This document shows positions 1-5,309 of a stretch of DNA of 5,309 nt, piece after piece. The notes below the pieces were generated by a model. It ran no database searches. It worked only from the letters and a program-made list of their open reading frames with translations, and was not told the DNA's origin. This DNA comes from UBA8337 sp049889915. GTDB lineage: Bacteria > Pseudomonadota > Alphaproteobacteria > RS24. The stretch covers positions 1-5,309 of the forward strand of contig JBMHCM010000052.1 of assembly GCA_049889915.1 (NCBI GenBank), written 5' to 3'. A program made the translations under genes and the position numbers. Position 1 is the stretch's first letter. Each line of letters starts with the position of its first letter.

Positions 1-321
1 CCGGTCGATGCACTGTCGACCATTGTGCATCGCACCAATGCCGAAGCCCGCGGTCGTGCCATGTGCGAACGGCTGAAAGGGCTTATCCCGCGCCATTTGT
101 TCAAAATCCCGATTCAAGCGGCTTTGGGCGGCAAAATCATCGCCCGCGAAACCATCGCGGCATTGCGCAAAGATGTGACGGCGAAATGCTATGGCGGTGA
201 TGTCAGCCGCAAGCGCAAGCTCCTCGACAAGCAGAAAGAGGGCAAGAAAAAGATGCGGCAATTCGGCAAGGTCGATATTCCGCAAGACGCGTTTATCCAA
301 GCTTTGAAGATGGATGACTAG
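1..321 (+). CDS. lepA: Elongation factor 4 (LepA), C-terminal end, 5' truncated by window
   Basis: This is the last 106 codons of the ribosomal back-translocase GTPase EF4/LepA, a cytoplasmic, ribosome-bound translation factor. The frame is open from base 1, and the stop is TAG at 319-321. Recognisable LepA-specific C-terminal signatures are the FKIPIQAALGGKIIARE block, then AKCYGGDVSRKRKLL, the basic KQKEGKKKMR stretch and the VDIPQDAFIQALKMDD end. Together these are the family's unique C-terminal domain, which reaches the peptidyl transferase centre and contacts the tRNA in the family's known structures. The GTPase and EF-G-like domains lie upstream, outside the window. The internal GTG at 25 is only a codon inside the gene, not a start. 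The ending is intact with no frameshift. The identification is close to certain from the conserved motifs. Confidence 0.97.
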   Translation, partial: PVDALSTIVHRTNAEARGRAMCERLKGLIPRHLFKIPIQAALGGKIIARETIAALRKDVTAKCYGGDVSRKRKLLDKQKEGKKKMRQFGKVDIPQDAFIQALKMDD

Positions 322-327
322 TCACGC

Positions 328-355
328 TTGCATTTGCCGATTGGCTAATTATAAA
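328..355 (+). promoter_or_regulatory. Probable sigma70-type promoter for tRNA-Ser
   Basis: TTGCAT at 328-333 and TATAAA at 350-355 are separated by 16 bp. The predicted transcript start near 362 would lie about 13 bases before the mature tRNA 5' end at 375. The -10 box is good and the -35 box is only partial (TTG matches). It sits in the 53-bp gap between the lepA stop and the tRNA, so the tRNA need not depend on lepA read-through. This is a pattern match only. Confidence 0.45.
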
Positions 356-374
356 AGCTTCTAACGAAACGGAT

Positions 375-462
375 GGACAGGTGGCCGAGTGGCTGAAGGC
401 GCACGCTTGGAAAGCGTGTAGGCGTTAATAGCGTCTCGAGGGTTCGAATCCCTCTCTGTCCG
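375..462 (+). tRNA. tRNA-Ser, anticodon GGA
   Basis: A full class II cloverleaf can be folded by hand. The acceptor stem is 375-381 with 455-461, giving seven pairs of which the last is G-U. The D stem is GCC 384-386 with GGC 398-400. The anticodon stem is CACGC 402-406 with GCGTG 414-418, and its loop TTGGAAA puts anticodon GGA at 409-411, which reads UCC and UCU serine codons. The long variable arm typical of tRNA-Ser is 421-425 with 431-435. The T arm is GAGGG 438-442 with CCCTC 450-454 around the TTCGAAT loop. The discriminator base is G462, as expected for serine. Bases 463-465 read CCG, so the CCA end is not encoded and must be added by the CCA-adding enzyme. A run of six T (466-471) right after the gene may help end transcription. 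Confidence 0.97.
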
Positions 463-508
463 CCGTTTTTTCTTGTCAGCACCGGTTTGCCGCGTCATCC
501 TTCGACAA

Positions 509-515
509 AAGGGAG
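509..515 (+). promoter_or_regulatory. Ribosome binding site that sets the GST-like start
   Basis: AAGGGAG lies 7 bases before ATG at 523. The frame is open further upstream to a TTG at 487, but the extra 12 residues (MPRHPSTKGSAI) do not resemble a GST N-terminus, and that TTG has no ribosome site. The ATG is therefore the better start. Confidence 0.75.
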
Positions 516-522
516 CGCGATT

Positions 523-1605
523 ATGCTGACATTATATGGTCTGAAAGTGTCGTATTTTACCGGCAAAATGGAGGCCTATTTGCGCGCCAAGCGCATTCCG
601 TTCACCTTTCAATCCATGACCGCCAAGCAGTTCATGCAAGAGTTTCCAGAAAAACTGGGGGCGCTGCAAATGCCGGTTATGCAATTGGCCGATGGCCGCT
701 TAATGACCGACTCAACGCCGATGATTGACTGGCTGGAAGGCGAATTTCCCGACCGTGCCATTTTGCCGGAAGACCCGGCCTTAGCGTTTTTCGCGCGGCT
801 GATTGAAGATTATGCCGATGAATATCTCTGGCGGCCGGCCATGCATTATCGTTGGTCCTATTGGGAAAGCGCGCAGCTTTTGCGGCGGCAAATCGTCGAT
901 GAGATTGGCCGCGATGTGCCGGTGCCCGGCTTTTTGAAACGCTGGCGCACCTATCGCCGGCAACGCGATTTTTTCGTCCGCCGCGATGGTGTGAACGGCC
1001 AAACATGGGACCATGTTGAAGATGCGTATTTGGGCTTATTGCGCATGCTCGACCCGGTTTTTGCCCGCCGTGATTATCTGCTGGGCGACCGCGTTACCCT
1101 GGCCGATATCGGCCTGATGGGGCCATTGCTGCGGCATTTCTCAATGGACCCGGTGCCGTCGAAAATCATGCGCGAAACCGCGCCGCATGTAATGGCGTGG
1201 GTGATGCTCGTCTGGACGGCCGGTGACCGCGATTGGGGCACGCTGCCTGAGGCCCTGCCGGAAGATGTCTACCCGTTGATGGCGCAAATTTGCCAAACCC
1301 ATTTGCCGAGCCTCAATGCCAATGCGGCGGCGGTGGCAGAGGGCGCAGCGTTTTATGCCGTCAGCTTGCAAGGCACCGCCTATGACAAGCTGCCAAGCTC
1401 GCACTACCGGGTTTGGTGTTTGCAGGAATTGCAGCGTCATTATCATGCGCTGGATGCGGCGGCGCAGGCCAAAGTCGATGCCGTTTTGGGAGACGGGCGG
1501 GCGCACTTATTGGAAAAAGACGGCGTCAAAAGCGGCTATAATGAAGATGGCGCGGCGCCGTTTGGCGCGCAGTCCTTGGCTGTGCATCATAATGTCCCGC
1601 GCTAG
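523..1605 (+). CDS. Glutathione S-transferase-like protein with C-terminal extension
   Basis: The predicted protein has 360 residues and is cytosolic, with no signal peptide or membrane segment. Residues 1-80 are a thioredoxin-fold GST N-terminal domain. They include MLTLYGLKVSYFTGKMEAYLR at the start, the cis-proline motif MPVM (Pro51), and Asp63-Ser64, which correspond to the acidic/Ser pair that holds the gamma-glutamyl part of glutathione. Residues of about 85-240 are the helical GST C-terminal domain, including the N-capping box T192-L-A-D195 in LLGDRVTLADIGL. A further 120 or so residues follow; usual bacterial GSTs are about 200-230 long, so this is an enlarged version. There is no cysteine in the N-terminal domain (the only ones are Cys257 and Cys299), so any catalytic residue would be Ser10, Tyr11 or Thr13. 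The substrate is unknown, and a structural or non-catalytic role is possible. The next gene starts 60 bp downstream on the same strand, so co-transcription is plausible. Confidence 0.85.
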   Translation: MLTLYGLKVSYFTGKMEAYLRAKRIPFTFQSMTAKQFMQEFPEKLGALQMPVMQLADGRLMTDSTPMIDWLEGEFPDRAILPEDPALAFFARLIEDYADEYLWRPAMHYRWSYWESAQLLRRQIVDEIGRDVPVPGFLKRWRTYRRQRDFFVRRDGVNGQTWDHVEDAYLGLLRMLDPVFARRDYLLGDRVTLADIGLMGPLLRHFSMDPVPSKIMRETAPHVMAWVMLVWTAGDRDWGTLPEALPEDVYPLMAQICQTHLPSLNANAAAVAEGAAFYAVSLQGTAYDKLPSSHYRVWCLQELQRHYHALDAAAQAKVDAVLGDGRAHLLEKDGVKSGYNEDGAAPFGAQSLAVHHNVPR

Positions 1606-1651
1606 CGGGCTTGGCGCAAACCGCCGACCTGCCGTAAGATAACCCGACAAT

Positions 1652-1657
1652 AAAGGA
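1652..1657 (+). promoter_or_regulatory. Ribosome binding site that sets the FMN-protein start
   Basis: AAAGGA is 8 bases before the ATG at 1666. An earlier in-frame ATG at 1657 overlaps the last base of this site, which makes it a poor start. Choosing 1666 removes only three residues (MGA) and leaves the membrane segment whole. Confidence 0.65.
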
Positions 1658-1665
1658 TGGGTGCT

Positions 1666-3126
1666 ATGGGACTGGCCGGACAAATTGCTGATATTTTAAC
1701 CGCGCTGCTGCTCAGCCTGTTTGGCTTGGCATTGGTGTTTTTACTGCTGGTTTACTGGCGCGACCGCCATCAAAGCCGCAATGCGATTTACCGCAATTAT
1801 CCGCTGATCGGCCATATGCGCTATTTGCTGCAAGAATTGGGCGTTTTCTTACGCACTTATTTCTTTGCCGCCGACCGCGAAGAATTGCCGTTCAACCGGT
1901 TTCAACGTGAGTTCATCAATGATATGGCCGATGACCATGACGGGGTTGTGGCTTTTGGTTCCGATTATCAATTGCACGCAGACGGGGCGGTGCGGTTTGC
2001 CAATAGTTTTTATCCGGTGTTGGAAGAAGACGTGCTGCACGTCAAAAAAGTCACTTTCGGGCCGGACACGGCGCATCCTTACACTACGGATAGCTATCTC
2101 AACATTTCCGGCATGTCATATGGCGCGCTGTCGTCCAATGCGGTGCTGGCTTTGTCGCGCGGCGCCAAAATGGCCGGCGCTTGGCACAATACGGGCGAGG
2201 GCGGTTTTTCCCGCTTTCACGAAGAAGGCGGCGCCGACACGGTGTTTCAAATCGGCACCGCCAATTATGGCGTGCGCGATGCGGACGGCAATTTGGACTA
2301 TGACAAGCTGGCCGATGTGGCAGCCAATCCGCAAATCGTCATGTTTGAAATAAAATTATCGCAGGGCGCCAAACCCGGCAAAGGTGGTATTTTGCCCGGC
2401 GCCAAAGTGACCAAAACCATTGCCGAAACACGCGGCATTGCCGAGGGGGCCGATAGCGTGTCCCCCAATCGGCGGCGCGATGTCGCCAACCCGCAAGATT
2501 TGGCGGCGCTGATTGCCCGCGTCAAAGAAAGCACAAAAAAGCCGGTTGGCATTAAATTCGTGCTTGGGCGGGCCAGTGATTTGGACGATATGTTTGCCGC
2601 CTTTCAAGCGGTCGACAGCTATCCCAGCTTCATCACGCTGGACGGCGCCGATGGCGGCACCGGCGCGGCACCGGCCGCATTGATGGACCATGTCGGCATG
2701 ACGCTGGAAGAAAGCCTGCCGGCCCTGATGGCGAAGCTGGAGCAGTTTGGTCTGCGCGAAAAAATTCTCGTCTGCGCATCCGGCAAGCTGGTTACCCCGG
2801 CCTTGATTGCTTGGGCGCTGGCCGAGGGCGCGGTATCGGTCAATACGGCGCGCGGGCCGATGTTTGCACTGGGTTGCATCCAATCGCTGCAATGCGACCG
2901 CAATACCTGCCCGACCGGCATCACCACCCATAATAAGAAAAAAGTCCGTGGCCTTGACCCGCAGTTGAAATCGGTGCGGGTGGCCAATTATCTGACCAAT
3001 ACCAAAAAACAGGTCGGCTATATCGCCCATTCCACCGGCGCCAATTGTGCCCGTTCGATGGATAAATCACGGGTTTATCGCTATCGCATCGGCGATGGCT
3101 TACAGGGCAATAAGCCCGCGCATTAG
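1666..3126 (+). CDS. FMN-binding glutamate synthase family protein, membrane anchored
   Basis: The predicted protein has 486 residues. Residues of about 6-30 form one hydrophobic helix followed by basic WRDRHQSR, which suggests a single N-terminal anchor with the body in the cytoplasm. From about residue 115 the protein is a glutamate synthase (GltB central) type FMN-binding barrel. Visible blocks are LNISGMSYGALSS (145-157), NTGEGGFS (175-182), QIGTANYGVRD (195-205), the LSQGAKPGKGG loop (231-241), LDGADGGTGAAP (325-336) and NTARGPMFALGCIQ (393-406). Cys404, Cys410 and Cys415, spaced C-x5-C-x4-C, match the 3Fe-4S ligands of GltB. The amidotransferase (glutaminase) domain and the GltB C-terminal beta-helix are absent, so it is not a complete glutamate synthase and its real reaction is unknown. 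About 500 residues is normal for this stand-alone family. No other N-methylglutamate synthase-type subunit is nearby. Its stop overlaps the convergent methyltransferase gene by 4 bp. Confidence 0.92.
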   Translation: MGLAGQIADILTALLLSLFGLALVFLLLVYWRDRHQSRNAIYRNYPLIGHMRYLLQELGVFLRTYFFAADREELPFNRFQREFINDMADDHDGVVAFGSDYQLHADGAVRFANSFYPVLEEDVLHVKKVTFGPDTAHPYTTDSYLNISGMSYGALSSNAVLALSRGAKMAGAWHNTGEGGFSRFHEEGGADTVFQIGTANYGVRDADGNLDYDKLADVAANPQIVMFEIKLSQGAKPGKGGILPGAKVTKTIAETRGIAEGADSVSPNRRRDVANPQDLAALIARVKESTKKPVGIKFVLGRASDLDDMFAAFQAVDSYPSFITLDGADGGTGAAPAALMDHVGMTLEESLPALMAKLEQFGLREKILVCASGKLVTPALIAWALAEGAVSVNTARGPMFALGCIQSLQCDRNTCPTGITTHNKKKVRGLDPQLKSVRVANYLTNTKKQVGYIAHSTGANCARSMDKSRVYRYRIGDGLQGNKPAH

Positions 3127-3947
3127 CTGCGCTTAAAGCGCATCAGGCGATAAGTCTTGGCTTTGCGAAACGCTTCCGTATCAATCAGGATACGGTTTTC
3201 ATCTAGTTTTTTGATCTCTTTGCGGGCCAGCCACAAAATCAACTTCACCACTTTAGACAGCGCCCAGCTGCGCTGGTCAATGCGCTGTTTCAGCATGCTC
3301 AAAGCCAGCTCGCCGCGCTCGACCAAAGAACGACCGAAATCCAGTGTCGGCAAGGTCGCCTCGGTAATGTCGCGGTCGAAATCCATGGTCATATTGCTGG
3401 CGGCGACGGCACGTTGGAATTCGGTATAGGTATGGCCGCTTTTGGCCAATGTGCCGCTGACCCCGTCGAGCACAAAATAATCAACCACCACCCATAAGCC
3501 GTTTTTGGTCAGGCATTGATCAAGCACCGGAAATAATTTGTCGAGGGCGATATATTGGCAGCTCTCGCTCATAATCAACACATCATAGGTTTTTTCCGGC
3601 GTGAAATCCTCGAACACGCATTGGTAAAATGGCTGGCCGACTTTTTCGGCATAGCTGTCGACATGGTTGATGTCGGGCGACAGGCCCTCGACCTCATAAC
3701 CTTTGGCTTTCAGCGCTTTTGACAATTCGCCGGTGCCGCAGCCGACATCCAAAACGCGGGTCGGCTTTTTGCTGTCGACCGGCGGCAGCAGGTCGATAAT
3801 CGACTGCTGATAGCGCTCTTGCGCGGCTTTCAAATTGGCCAGGGTCAGCTCGTCACCGGTTTCCCAAATACCGTAATGCAAATGTTCCAGCCCCAACACA
3901 TCGGAATAAAATTTCAATGCGCGACTGTTTTGTTTCGATCCGGACAT
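3123..3947 (-). CDS. Class I SAM-dependent methyltransferase
   Basis: The predicted 274-residue soluble protein starts at the ATG at 3947-3945, 6 bases after an AGGG-type ribosome site (plus-strand 3954-3957). SAM-binding motif I is VLDVGCGTG at residues 65-73, followed by the beta-2 acidic end GLSPD (88-92), FEDF (112-115) and the motif around YDVLIMSESCQYI (121-133). The hydrophobic strand LWVVVDYFVL (141-150) is the later core strand. An N-terminal HYGIWE (24-29) resembles the HYGxW motif of small-molecule methyltransferases such as tocopherol, sterol and cyclopropane-fatty-acid types. The C-terminal part is rich in basic and hydrophobic residues (SKVVKLILWLARKEIKK), which might touch membranes or a lipid-like substrate; this is inference. 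The acceptor cannot be read from the sequence. It is convergent with the FMN protein gene and divergent from glcB. Confidence 0.88.
   Translation of the reverse strand: MSGSKQNSRALKFYSDVLGLEHLHYGIWETGDELTLANLKAAQERYQQSIIDLLPPVDSKKPTRVLDVGCGTGELSKALKAKGYEVEGLSPDINHVDSYAEKVGQPFYQCVFEDFTPEKTYDVLIMSESCQYIALDKLFPVLDQCLTKNGLWVVVDYFVLDGVSGTLAKSGHTYTEFQRAVAASNMTMDFDRDITEATLPTLDFGRSLVERGELALSMLKQRIDQRSWALSKVVKLILWLARKEIKKLDENRILIDTEAFRKAKTYRLMRFKRS
3128..3142. repeat. 15-bp dyad at the convergent gene junction
   Basis: TGCGCTTAAAGCGCA has 7-bp perfect arms (3128-3134 and 3136-3142) around a single central A. It starts one base after the TAG of the FMN-protein gene and lies inside the last codons of the methyltransferase gene. 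In RNA it would form a short hairpin with a 3-5 base loop from either strand. No T-run follows on either strand, so it is not a standard intrinsic terminator. Confidence 0.5.
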
Positions 3948-4061
3948 TTTTGACCCTAACTGTTAATAATTCCCCTCAGCCATTGAGGCTTGCGCGAAAA
4001 ACTACTAGTTTGCGGGCAAGATTTCTACCGAATTCTCGGATCCATATTAAGGGAGTGCAAA
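3948..4061. promoter_or_regulatory. Divergent control region between methyltransferase and glcB
   Basis: This 114-bp region must hold the start signals of both flanking genes. On the plus strand TTGAGG (3983-3988) and TAGTTT (4006-4011), 17 bp apart, are a weak candidate promoter for glcB. AAGGGAG (4049-4055), 6 bases before the ATG at 4062, is a strong ribosome site. Two dyads are present: CCTCA (3974-3978) with TGAGG (3984-3988), and a longer imperfect one at 3989-4020. I find no convincing promoter for the minus-strand gene; an AT-rich TATTAA at 3963-3968 is too close to its start codon. No known operator is recognised. Confidence 0.45.
3989..4020. repeat. Imperfect 32-bp inverted repeat upstream of glcB
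   Basis: The outer arms are CTTGC (3989-3993) and GCAAG (4016-4020), then CG with CG (3995-3996 and 4013-4014), then AAACT (3999-4003) and AGTTT (4007-4011) around a 3-base centre. That gives 12 pairs, interrupted by one mismatch and one small asymmetric bulge. It could be a protein-binding operator or, if transcription of glcB starts upstream of it, an mRNA leader hairpin. The sequence alone does not choose. Confidence 0.45.
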
Positions 4062-5309
4062 ATGAGTGAACGCGTTGAGCTGGCCGGCCTTCAGGTCGAT
4101 AAACAATTGGCCGATTTTGTGGCCAATGAAGCGGTAAAAGGCACGGATGTCAGTGCCGATGCTTTTTGGGCGGCTTGCGCCGAAGTGCTGAACGCCCATC
4201 GCGACACCAATAAGGCGCTGCTGGCCAAACGCGATGATTTGCAGGCACAAATTGATGCTTGGCACAAAGCCCGCCAAGGCGAGCCGCATGATGCAGACGC
4301 CTATAAGGCATTTTTGCAAGAGATCGGTTATTTGGTGCCGGAAGGCCCGGATTTTTCAATTGACACCGCCAATGTGGATGACGAGATTGCCAAAATTGCC
4401 GGCCCGCAATTGGTCGTGCCGGTGAAAAATGCCCGCTTCGCGGTCAATGCCGCCAATGCCCGTTGGGGGAGCCTGTATGATGCGTTTTACGGCACGGATG
4501 CGATTGACCAATCCGGCGATTTGTCTCCGGCCGGCGCTTATAATCCGGTGCGCGGGGCTGAAGTTATTCGCCGCGCCAAACAATTGCTCGACGATATGGC
4601 GCCGCTGGCCGGTGTCGAGCATGCTGATGTGACGAAATATAAAGTGGTCGATGGCGCATTGGTTGGTGAGCATGCCGGTGGCGAAGCCGGTCTGCAGCAG
4701 GCCGATAAATTTGTCGGCTATCGCGGCAATGCCGCTGAGCCCGAAGCCGTCTTGTTGAAAAACAATGATTTGCACGCCGAAATTTGGATCGATGCGACGC
4801 ATAATATCGGCAAAGACGATGCCGCCTATGTCGCCGATGTCTATCTGGAAAGCGCCGTCACCACCATTATGGATTGCGAAGATTCGGTCGCTGCCGTTGA
4901 CGGTGAAGACAAGGTTGAATGCTACCGCAATCTGCTCGGTCTGCTGCGCCGCGATTTGTCGGTCAGCATGGAGAAAAACGGCAAGCAAATGACCCGTGCA
5001 CTGAGCGCCAATCGCGATTACACAACGCCGGATGGCGGCACACTGACGCTGCCGGGTCTGTCTTTGATGCTGATCCGCAATGTCGGCCATTTGATGACCA
5101 ATCCGGCCGTCTTGGATGATCGCGGTGATGAGATTCCCGAAGGCATTATGGATGCGGTGATGACCGGTCTTTTGGCCAAGCATGATTTGGGTAAAACCGA
5201 TGCGGCGTCGAAAAACTCCAAAGCCGGGTCGGTTTACATTGTGAAGCCGAAAATGCACGGGCCGGAAGAAGTGGCCTTTGCCGATGCGCTGTTCGGCGCT
5301 GTCGAGAAA
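4062..5309 (+). CDS. glcB: Malate synthase G, N-terminal part, 3' truncated by window
   Basis: Malate synthase G condenses glyoxylate and acetyl-CoA to malate and CoA in the cytoplasm, completing the glyoxylate bypass or glycolate use. The frame is open from ATG 4062 to the last base, giving 416 codons of an enzyme normally about 720 long. Recognisable blocks are VPVKNARFAVNAANARWGSL (120-138), YNPVRGAEVI (160-169), KFVGYRGNAA (226-235), LLKNNDLHAEIWID (241-254), IGKDD (259-263), MDCEDSVAAVD (280-290), LIRNVGHLMT (337-346), IPEGIMDAVMTG (368-379) and SVYIVKPKMHGPEEVAFA (400-417 region, running to the edge). Arg339 in IRNVGH matches the catalytic arginine known in the family (Arg338 in E. coli, Arg339 in M. 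tuberculosis). The Mg-binding Glu and Asp and the catalytic Asp lie beyond the window. The length before the first block and the strong ribosome site support this start. Confidence 0.97.
   Translation, partial: MSERVELAGLQVDKQLADFVANEAVKGTDVSADAFWAACAEVLNAHRDTNKALLAKRDDLQAQIDAWHKARQGEPHDADAYKAFLQEIGYLVPEGPDFSIDTANVDDEIAKIAGPQLVVPVKNARFAVNAANARWGSLYDAFYGTDAIDQSGDLSPAGAYNPVRGAEVIRRAKQLLDDMAPLAGVEHADVTKYKVVDGALVGEHAGGEAGLQQADKFVGYRGNAAEPEAVLLKNNDLHAEIWIDATHNIGKDDAAYVADVYLESAVTTIMDCEDSVAAVDGEDKVECYRNLLGLLRRDLSVSMEKNGKQMTRALSANRDYTTPDGGTLTLPGLSLMLIRNVGHLMTNPAVLDDRGDEIPEGIMDAVMTGLLAKHDLGKTDAASKNSKAGSVYIVKPKMHGPEEVAFADALFGAVEK

Noticed and set aside
375..471. tRNA-Ser as an integration site for a mobile element.
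   Set aside because: No second copy of the tRNA 3' end and no integrase or phage gene are present in the window; the downstream genes look like normal chromosome.
487..522. Upstream TTG start that would lengthen the GST-like protein by 12 residues.
   Set aside because: There is no ribosome site before it, while the ATG at 523 has AAGGGAG at the right distance and begins exactly at the GST fold.
2356..3030. Long minus-strand open frame (224 codons) inside the FMN-protein gene.
   Set aside because: It is antisense to a strongly conserved coding sequence, its translation resembles no known protein, and it is explained by codon bias in a GC-rich gene.
3963..3968. TATTAA as a -10 box for the methyltransferase gene (minus strand).
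   Set aside because: It lies only about 15 bases before the start codon, so the transcript would begin in or after the ribosome site, and there is no fitting -35 box.
4004..4043. Three six-base restriction palindromes close together (ACTAGT 4004, GAATTC 4030, GGATCC 4038), like a cloning polylinker.
   Set aside because: The order and spacing match no vector polylinker I know. The sequence joins smoothly to the glcB ribosome site, and both flanking genes are native in style. Chance is the simpler reading.
4356..5258. Long minus-strand open frame (300 codons) opposite glcB.
   Set aside because: The plus strand encodes clear malate synthase G throughout; the antisense translation has no recognisable domain and no ribosome site.

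Overview
The window looks like ordinary core chromosome from an alphaproteobacterium. The evidence is the style of the LepA and malate synthase G sequences, a moderately GC-rich composition that is even across all genes, and good AAGGAG-like ribosome sites. I cannot name a genus. Apart from a few control-region dyads, I see no phage, transposon, CRISPR, toxin or defence signature and no new multi-gene system.

Layout. Bases 1-321 are the 3' end of lepA (elongation factor 4). A short gap with a plausible sigma70-type promoter leads into a tRNA-Ser(GGA) gene at 375-461/462, which has no encoded CCA end. Next come two same-strand genes: a glutathione S-transferase-like protein (523-1605) and, 60 bp later, a membrane-anchored FMN-binding glutamate-synthase-domain protein (1666-3126). 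The second gene meets a minus-strand class I SAM-dependent methyltransferase gene (3123-3947) tail to tail with a 4-bp stop-codon overlap. A 114-bp divergent intergenic region with two dyad symmetries separates the methyltransferase from glcB (malate synthase G). glcB starts at 4062 and runs off the right edge after 416 codons, roughly 58% of a normal-length enzyme.

How they fit together. Malate synthase G condenses glyoxylate with acetyl-CoA and belongs to the glyoxylate bypass or glycolate use; no partner gene (isocitrate lyase, glc regulator or glycolate oxidase) is visible. The GST-like and glutamate-synthase-like genes could be one transcript, but neither has a substrate that can be read from sequence. 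LepA and tRNA-Ser are translation genes. I see no shared pathway for the whole window.

There is no stretch above 300 bases without a gene. The gaps are 322-374, 463-522, 1606-1665 and 3948-4061.
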